DNA from: Bryobacteraceae bacterium
GTDB taxonomy: Bacteria > Acidobacteriota > Terriglobia > Bryobacterales > Bryobacteraceae
NCBI GenBank assembly: GCA_014379815.1
Contig: JACMLA010000447.1
Coordinates: 1 to 6,584 of the forward strand
Length of the DNA: 6,584 bases
Direction of reading: 5' to 3'
Shown here: one piece after another, positions 5,378-6,584 of the stretch
Layout of the letters: the number at the start of each line of letters is the position of its first letter
Numbering within the stretch: position 1 is the first letter of the stretch
Program-made: the position numbers and the translations under genes
The notes under the pieces: model-generated
Told to the model about the DNA's origin: nothing
Database searches by the model: none
Seen by the model: only the letters and a program-made list of their open reading frames with translations

Positions 5378-6459
5378 TTCGGTCCGGTCAGCTCCAGCAC
5401 AAATCTTTCCATCACGATCCGGTCATCGGGTCGGGTATCCCTTAGTGCCTTATCGGTCGCGTACACCTCGTAAATTGCTTTCTCGAGGCGTTGCGACGTG
5501 AAGACCTTTGCGGTTTGTGCGACCTGCTCCGCACGCGAGCGCCACATCGGCGTACCCTGTTTTGTGAAGTAGTTCTGCACCTGGTTGACATTGGTCAGCT
5601 TAGCTTCGCGAGCTACCAGCGCCAGGCGGAACTGCGTGGCTAAAAAGGATAGCGCCAGCGGCAGATACTCCCCTTCGCGAACTAGAACATCCAGCGATTC
5701 TAGAGACGCTGCACGATCGCAGCGCGCAACCGCGTTAACAAGCGCGAATATTGTGGATGTTTTCGCTTCCGGAGTCAGATTCCAGATATCGTCCGCGGTC
5801 ACAGAACGCCCGGTCCCGACATACAGAGCCAGCTTGTCGATTTCGTTAGCGGTTCGCTGCGCATCGCCTGCCAGAACTTCCGTCAACTGATCGAGTTCCG
5901 CCGCGGCAATCCGTAAACCTCGCTCTTTGGCGAGTTGCGCTGCCAGCCTGCGGGCACTGTCCGGGTTGTATCTGGCCAGCTCAACCTGATCCCGGATCGC
6001 TGAATAGAACTTCTGCACCCGCTGCACACGAGCTTTATCGTCGCCGTCCAGTTCGTACCGCGAGCAGTTGAACACCAGAACCGTTCCGGGTGCGGGGTTG
6101 CTCAGATAGGACGAAAGAGGATTCGCTCCCGCTTTCTTAGTGCTCGCCCCCTCCTCAGCCGGGTCCTCGTCGCCAGCACTGCTACGGCCCCTCGGCAAAG
6201 CCGATTCAGCCGAGTTGACCCATATCACCCGATTCGCAGCGAACAAGGAAAAGGACTGCGCGTCGTCGAGAACGATCGCCAGATCGACTTCATCGAGGTC
6301 ATGCCGAATCATTCCCGCTTCCCGATCTTCCAGAGGCAGCGCGTGCTCGACAAGTGCCCGACGGCACCTGTCGCGGTCATAGGCCTCCGGACCAACCAGC
6401 AGGTAGGCCGGTGCCAGCGGACGCGACTGCAGGCTTCGGAGAAACTCGTCAGGAGTCAT
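5374..6459 (-). CDS. holA: DNA polymerase III subunit delta
   Basis: The 361-residue product is the clamp-loader delta subunit, which binds and opens the beta sliding clamp inside the gamma/tau complex so that it can be placed on DNA. Evidence: the N-terminal AYLLVGPEAYDRDR (18-31), strand FAANRVIWV (73-81), NPAPGTVLVF (121-130), the middle-domain GDAQRTANEIDKLALYVG (198-215), ITAxDI-like SVTADDIWNL (219-228), FALVNAVARCDRAASLESLD (238-257) and the helical C-terminal collar domain, which holds LALSFLATQFRL (268-279) and TDKALRDTRPDDRIVMERFV (335-354). Length is typical (about 330-360). Domain I has an extra charged, low-complexity stretch at about 88-112 (GRSSAGDEDPAEEG and KKAG). The ATG at 6459 overlaps the stop of the preceding gene as TAATG, with GGAAG seven bases upstream, so translation is probably coupled. 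The lptE-holA order is that found in E. coli. The TAG stop is shared with rpsT. Confidence 0.96.
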   Translation of the reverse strand: MTPDEFLRSLQSRPLAPAYLLVGPEAYDRDRCRRALVEHALPLEDREAGMIRHDLDEVDLAIVLDDAQSFSLFAANRVIWVNSAESALPRGRSSAGDEDPAEEGASTKKAGANPLSSYLSNPAPGTVLVFNCSRYELDGDDKARVQRVQKFYSAIRDQVELARYNPDSARRLAAQLAKERGLRIAAAELDQLTEVLAGDAQRTANEIDKLALYVGTGRSVTADDIWNLTPEAKTSTIFALVNAVARCDRAASLESLDVLVREGEYLPLALSFLATQFRLALVAREAKLTNVNQVQNYFTKQGTPMWRSRAEQVAQTAKVFTSQRLEKAIYEVYATDKALRDTRPDDRIVMERFVLELTGPN

Positions 6460-6584
6460 TAGAAAGCTTCCAGCACCGCGCTAACCACGTTGCGGGCGAC
6501 ATCCCGGCTTAGCCGGTCGAGCGCAAGGTCGCTTTCTTCGAGATAGGCGCTCTGATCGACAGCAATTTCGTAGCGCTGCTTAAA
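6459..6584 (-). CDS. lptE: C-terminal end of an LptE-like LPS-assembly lipoprotein (5' part beyond the right edge)
   Basis: Only the last 41 residues and the TAA stop lie in the window. They read FKQRYEIAVDQSAYLEESDL, then ALDRLSRDVARNVVSAVLEA and a final F. The pattern Y-E, a short loop, then an E-rich helix with A-x-x-R-L-xx-D-V-A-R-x-V-V-S-x-V-L-E-x-F fits the C-terminal helix of LptE, the lipoprotein that plugs the LptD barrel and helps insert lipopolysaccharide into the outer membrane. The gene order lptE then holA is the well-known arrangement (leuS-lptE-holA in E. coli) and supports the call. The lipobox cannot be checked because the start is missing. The final A of TAA is also the first base of the holA ATG. 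Confidence is limited by the short fragment; another outer-membrane assembly lipoprotein is possible. Confidence 0.72.
   Translation of the reverse strand, partial: FKQRYEIAVDQSAYLEESDLALDRLSRDVARNVVSAVLEAF

Noticed and set aside
1..6584. CRISPR array, tRNA, insertion sequence, phage or toxin-antitoxin module
   Set aside because: I saw no spaced direct repeats, cloverleaf sequence, transposase motif or terminal inverted repeats anywhere, and nearly every base is assigned to a coding frame.

Overview
The window looks like chromosomal DNA of a moderately GC-rich Gram-negative bacterium. A leaderless-edge fragment resembling LptE, the outer-membrane LPS-assembly lipoprotein, directly precedes holA, which points to a double-membraned cell. 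The gene mix and protein style (a GT2-GT4 fusion glycosyltransferase, a 66-residue coiled-coil protein beside rpsT, a secreted protein with DUF5666-like repeats) resemble Acidobacteriota, perhaps a Solibacter/Bryobacter relative. That placement is inferred from memory of protein style and was not tested by a search. I see no tRNA, rRNA, CRISPR array, insertion sequence, integrase or phage gene.

Layout, left to right. (1) Positions 1-2855, minus strand: a two-gene unit. A 359-residue protein with the look of an alpha/alpha-toroid carbohydrate-active fold (1776-2855) is followed after 15 bases by a large glycosyltransferase that runs off the left edge. The latter has an unassigned N-terminal region, a full GT2 domain and the start of a GT4 domain in one reading frame. 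Together they suggest synthesis or modification of a surface or exported glycan. (2) Positions 2856-2948: a divergent intergenic region with a perfect 10-bp palindrome. (3) Positions 2949-3572, plus strand: a secreted protein of unknown function made of two similar beta-rich units. (4) Positions 3580-4719, minus strand: a CPA2-type cation/proton antiporter, convergent with the previous gene and only 7 bases from it. (5) Positions 4816-5016, minus strand: a 66-residue coiled-coil protein. (6) Positions 5099-5377, plus strand: rpsT (ribosomal protein S20), divergent from the small gene. (7) Positions 5374-6584, minus strand: holA (DNA polymerase III delta subunit) preceded by the 3' end of an lptE-like gene, the two joined by a TAATG overlap.

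The right half is conserved housekeeping DNA and is very tightly packed: rpsT and holA share one palindromic CTAG that provides both stop codons. The left half, with the glycosyltransferase fusion and its uncharacterised partner, is the less explored part. No stretch longer than about 100 bases lacks a gene. I found no clear sign of a wholly new defence or mobile system. The best candidates for new biology are the toroid protein/GT2-GT4 pair and the two small or secreted proteins of unknown function.
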